DNA from: Oceanibaculum nanhaiense
GTDB lineage: Bacteria > Pseudomonadota > Alphaproteobacteria > Oceanibaculales > Oceanibaculaceae
Direction: 5' to 3'
Assembly: GCF_002148795.1 (NCBI RefSeq)
Contig: NZ_MPOB01000004.1
Location: 310,001-374,000, forward strand
DNA length: 64,000 bases
How positions within the stretch are numbered: the first letter of the stretch is position 1; each line of letters opens with the position of its first letter. The notes under the pieces were generated by a model, which saw nothing but the letters and a program-made list of their open reading frames with translations, did not search any database and was not told where the DNA came from. Position numbers and translations under genes: made by a program. Below, piece after piece: positions 62,421 through 64,000 of the stretch.

Positions 62421-62601
62421 CGCCGGCTTCTTTTTTTCGGATTCCCGCGTTTTTGCGGTGCAAACTTGCCTCAAACCCTGACATCTTCGCTATAGTCTAA
62501 CCTGCGTCCGGGAAATGACCGGGCGTGACAATGAAACGCCCTTGCACGCCGCGCTGATGTGGTGAAGCGGGGGACGATGAACCAGGCGAGCGTGAACCGT
62601 T

Positions 62602-62677
62602 CTAGAGCGCGATCGCATTAAAGCGTGAATCGCCCTCTATGTTTTTGGTTAGAGCAGGATCGTTCGATCCGGCTCTG
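62602..62677. repeat. possible dispersed palindromic element before the ABC ATPase gene
   Basis: TCTAGAGCGCGATCGCATTA ... TAGAGCAGGATCGTTCGATC ... GGCTCT has internal inverted repeats and resembles intergenic palindromic elements of alphaproteobacteria (AGAGC...GATC...GCTCT). Only one copy is present here, so the call rests on memory of the type. Confidence 0.4.
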
Positions 62678-62695
62678 GGAGATGGAAGGGAACAG

Positions 62696-64000
62696 ATGTC
62701 CGATAAGCCGGTCCTGCAAGTAAAGAACCTGACCGTTCGCCTGCCGCGCGGCGCCGACCGCGAGAATGCGGTGGAAAACATCAACCTGGAAGTCCGTCCG
62801 CAGGAGATTCTCTGCGTTGTCGGCGAATCGGGGTCCGGCAAGTCGGTGACGGCCCATACCGTCATGGGGCTGTTGCCGAAGAAACAGCTGGTGCCGACCG
62901 CCGGCGAAATCCTGCTGGAAGGCGAGAATCTGCTCACCGCCACGCCGGAGCGCATGCGGCAGCTGCGCGCCAGCCGCATGTCGATGATTTTCCAGGAGCC
63001 GATGACGGCGCTCAATCCGGTGATGACGGTTGGCGACCAGATCGATGAATTGCTGCGCTTCCACACGCAGATGAGCCAGGAAGAGCGCCTGACGCGGGTG
63101 CTGACGGTGATGGCGGATGTGCATCTGCCGGACCCGGAACGTATCCGTAATTCCTATCCGCACCAGCTTTCCGGCGGCCAGCGCCAGCGCATCATGATCG
63201 CGATGGCGCTTGCGCTCGATCCGGTGCTGCTGATCGCCGACGAGCCGACGACCGCGCTGGATGTGACGACCCAGGCCCAGATTCTGCGTCTTATCAAGGA
63301 TTTGCAGGGGCGCCATCAGACGGGTGTGCTGTTCATTACCCATGATTTCGGTGTGGTGGCGGAAATCGCCGACCGCGTCGCCGTCATGCAGTATGGCAAG
63401 CTGGTCGAATTTGGTGAGGCAAAGCAGATCCTGCGCAACCCGCAGCATCCCTACACGCGGATGCTGATTTCCTCCGTGCCCAGCATCAAGCCGAAGCATC
63501 GTGAACCCATCGTCAATGCACCGATCGTGCTGGAGACGGAGAATCTCTCGAAGACCTATGGCGGTGGCGGCGGCCTGTTCCAGAAGGCGCATCCGGTGCA
63601 TGCGGCAAAGGATGTCAGCCTGACGGTCCGCCGTGGCGAAACACTTGGCATCGTAGGCGAATCCGGTTCCGGCAAGTCCACCGTGGCCCGCTGCGTGGTG
63701 CGGCTGATCGACCCGACCTCGGGCTCCATCAATCTGCACAATGTCGATATCGGCACCTTGCCGCCGAGCTTGCTGCGGCCGCACCGCAAGAAGGTGCAGA
63801 TCGTCTTCCAGGATCCCTACCGCTCGCTCAATCCGCGGCGCACCGTCGGCCAGTCGATTGTCGAGGGGCCGATGAATTTCGGCCTGTCCTCGAAGGAAGC
63901 CTGGGAACGCGCCCGCGACCTGATGAAGCTTGTGGGGCTCGACCCTTCCGCGGTTGACCGTTTCCCGCACCAGTTCTCTGGCGGTCAGCGTCAGCGTATC
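62696..64000 (+). CDS. double ABC ATPase of the peptide/nickel type (partial, runs off the window)
   Basis: At least 435 aa of a protein with two fused ATPase halves, like GsiA or YejF. Half 1: Walker A GESGSGKS at 43-50, signature LSGGQRQR at 157-164, Walker B LLIADEP at 177-183. Half 2: Walker A GESGSGKS at 320-327 and FSGGQRQR at 427-434, where the window ends. [19 protein letters not shown] between is the oligopeptide-ATPase linker. GGGAGATGGAAGGGA precedes the ATG. It could serve the ATPase-less Dpp permeases at 55167-56992 or a unit further right. Confidence 0.9.
   Translation, partial: MSDKPVLQVKNLTVRLPRGADRENAVENINLEVRPQEILCVVGESGSGKSVTAHTVMGLLPKKQLVPTAGEILLEGENLLTATPERMRQLRASRMSMIFQEPMTALNPVMTVGDQIDELLRFHTQMSQEERLTRVLTVMADVHLPDPERIRNSYPHQLSGGQRQRIMIAMALALDPVLLIADEPTTALDVTTQAQILRLIKDLQGRHQTGVLFITHDFGVVAEIADRVAVMQYGKLVEFGEAKQILRNPQHPYTRMLISSVPSIKPKHREPIVNAPIVLETENLSKTYGGGGGLFQKAHPVHAAKDVSLTVRRGETLGIVGESGSGKSTVARCVVRLIDPTSGSINLHNVDIGTLPPSLLRPHRKKVQIVFQDPYRSLNPRRTVGQSIVEGPMNFGLSSKEAWERARDLMKLVGLDPSAVDRFPHQFSGGQRQRI

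Overview
The window reads as ordinary, dense, high-GC chromosomal DNA from an alphaproteobacterium, most likely of Rhodospirillales type. The signs are a lytic transglycosylase / dapA / smpB block, MetZ, a Zur-controlled znu locus, a bactofilin paired with an M23 peptidase, several Liv, Dpp and TRAP uptake systems, and a photo-oxidative stress operon behind an RpoE/ChrR-type promoter. I cannot name the genus. I saw no rRNA, tRNA, CRISPR array, prophage or insertion sequence. Two copies of a ~100-bp palindromic intergenic repeat are present.

Layout. 1-3.7 kb: 5' end of metZ, a LysE exporter, a DUF3297 protein, a stand-alone HD-GYP protein and an unrecognised polytopic membrane protein. 3.7-8.2 kb: a five-gene Liv-type ABC importer. 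8.3-10.3 kb: repeat copy 1, a free Lrp/AsnC effector domain and an RhlE-type helicase. 10.4-17.3 kb: isochorismatase-like and alpha/beta hydrolases, a D-aminoacylase, a YdcZ protein, a MetX-like hydrolase, repeat copy 2, a desaturase, a flavin-binding protein and ChaC. 17.4-20.3 kb: a small unknown gene, a ~455-bp gap, then the M23/bactofilin pair. 20.3-33 kb: housekeeping and amino-acid metabolism, namely threonine dehydratase, a PEP-mutase family enzyme, Ada, Slt, dapA, smpB, two FAD amine oxidases and a DMT transporter.

32.2-37.5 kb is a zinc locus: zur-znuC-znuB diverge from znuA, a 101-aa Cys-motif secreted protein, DUF1007 and a NicO permease, with a 17-bp Zur box between the two arms. 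37.6-46.3 kb is a lipid / photo-oxidative stress locus. On the minus strand it holds photolyase, FAD oxidase, DUF1365, a CFA-synthase-like methyltransferase, a GPH transporter and a DUF3833 lipoprotein, behind a TGATCC-N18-TAAAA promoter. A DUF6134/SDR/NTF2-like set converges on it. The CFA-like protein lacks two of the residues that hold bicarbonate in E. coli Cfa, so it may methylate lipids without making cyclopropanes, as in furan fatty acid synthesis.

46.4-64 kb: a cNMP-binding protein, an AraC regulator, a glycolipid-binding fusion, a probable cis-3-hydroxy-L-proline dehydratase, two tandem M81 peptidases, a Dpp-type importer (binding protein and two permeases, no ATPase alongside) behind a sigma-54-like promoter, a TRAP importer with a Tat-exported binding protein, a DUF4340 protein, a small unknown protein, and the start of a double-ATPase gene that could power the Dpp importer. 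Strongest leads: the stress/lipid operon, the zinc locus with its unknown Cys protein, and the sigma-54-linked peptide uptake region.
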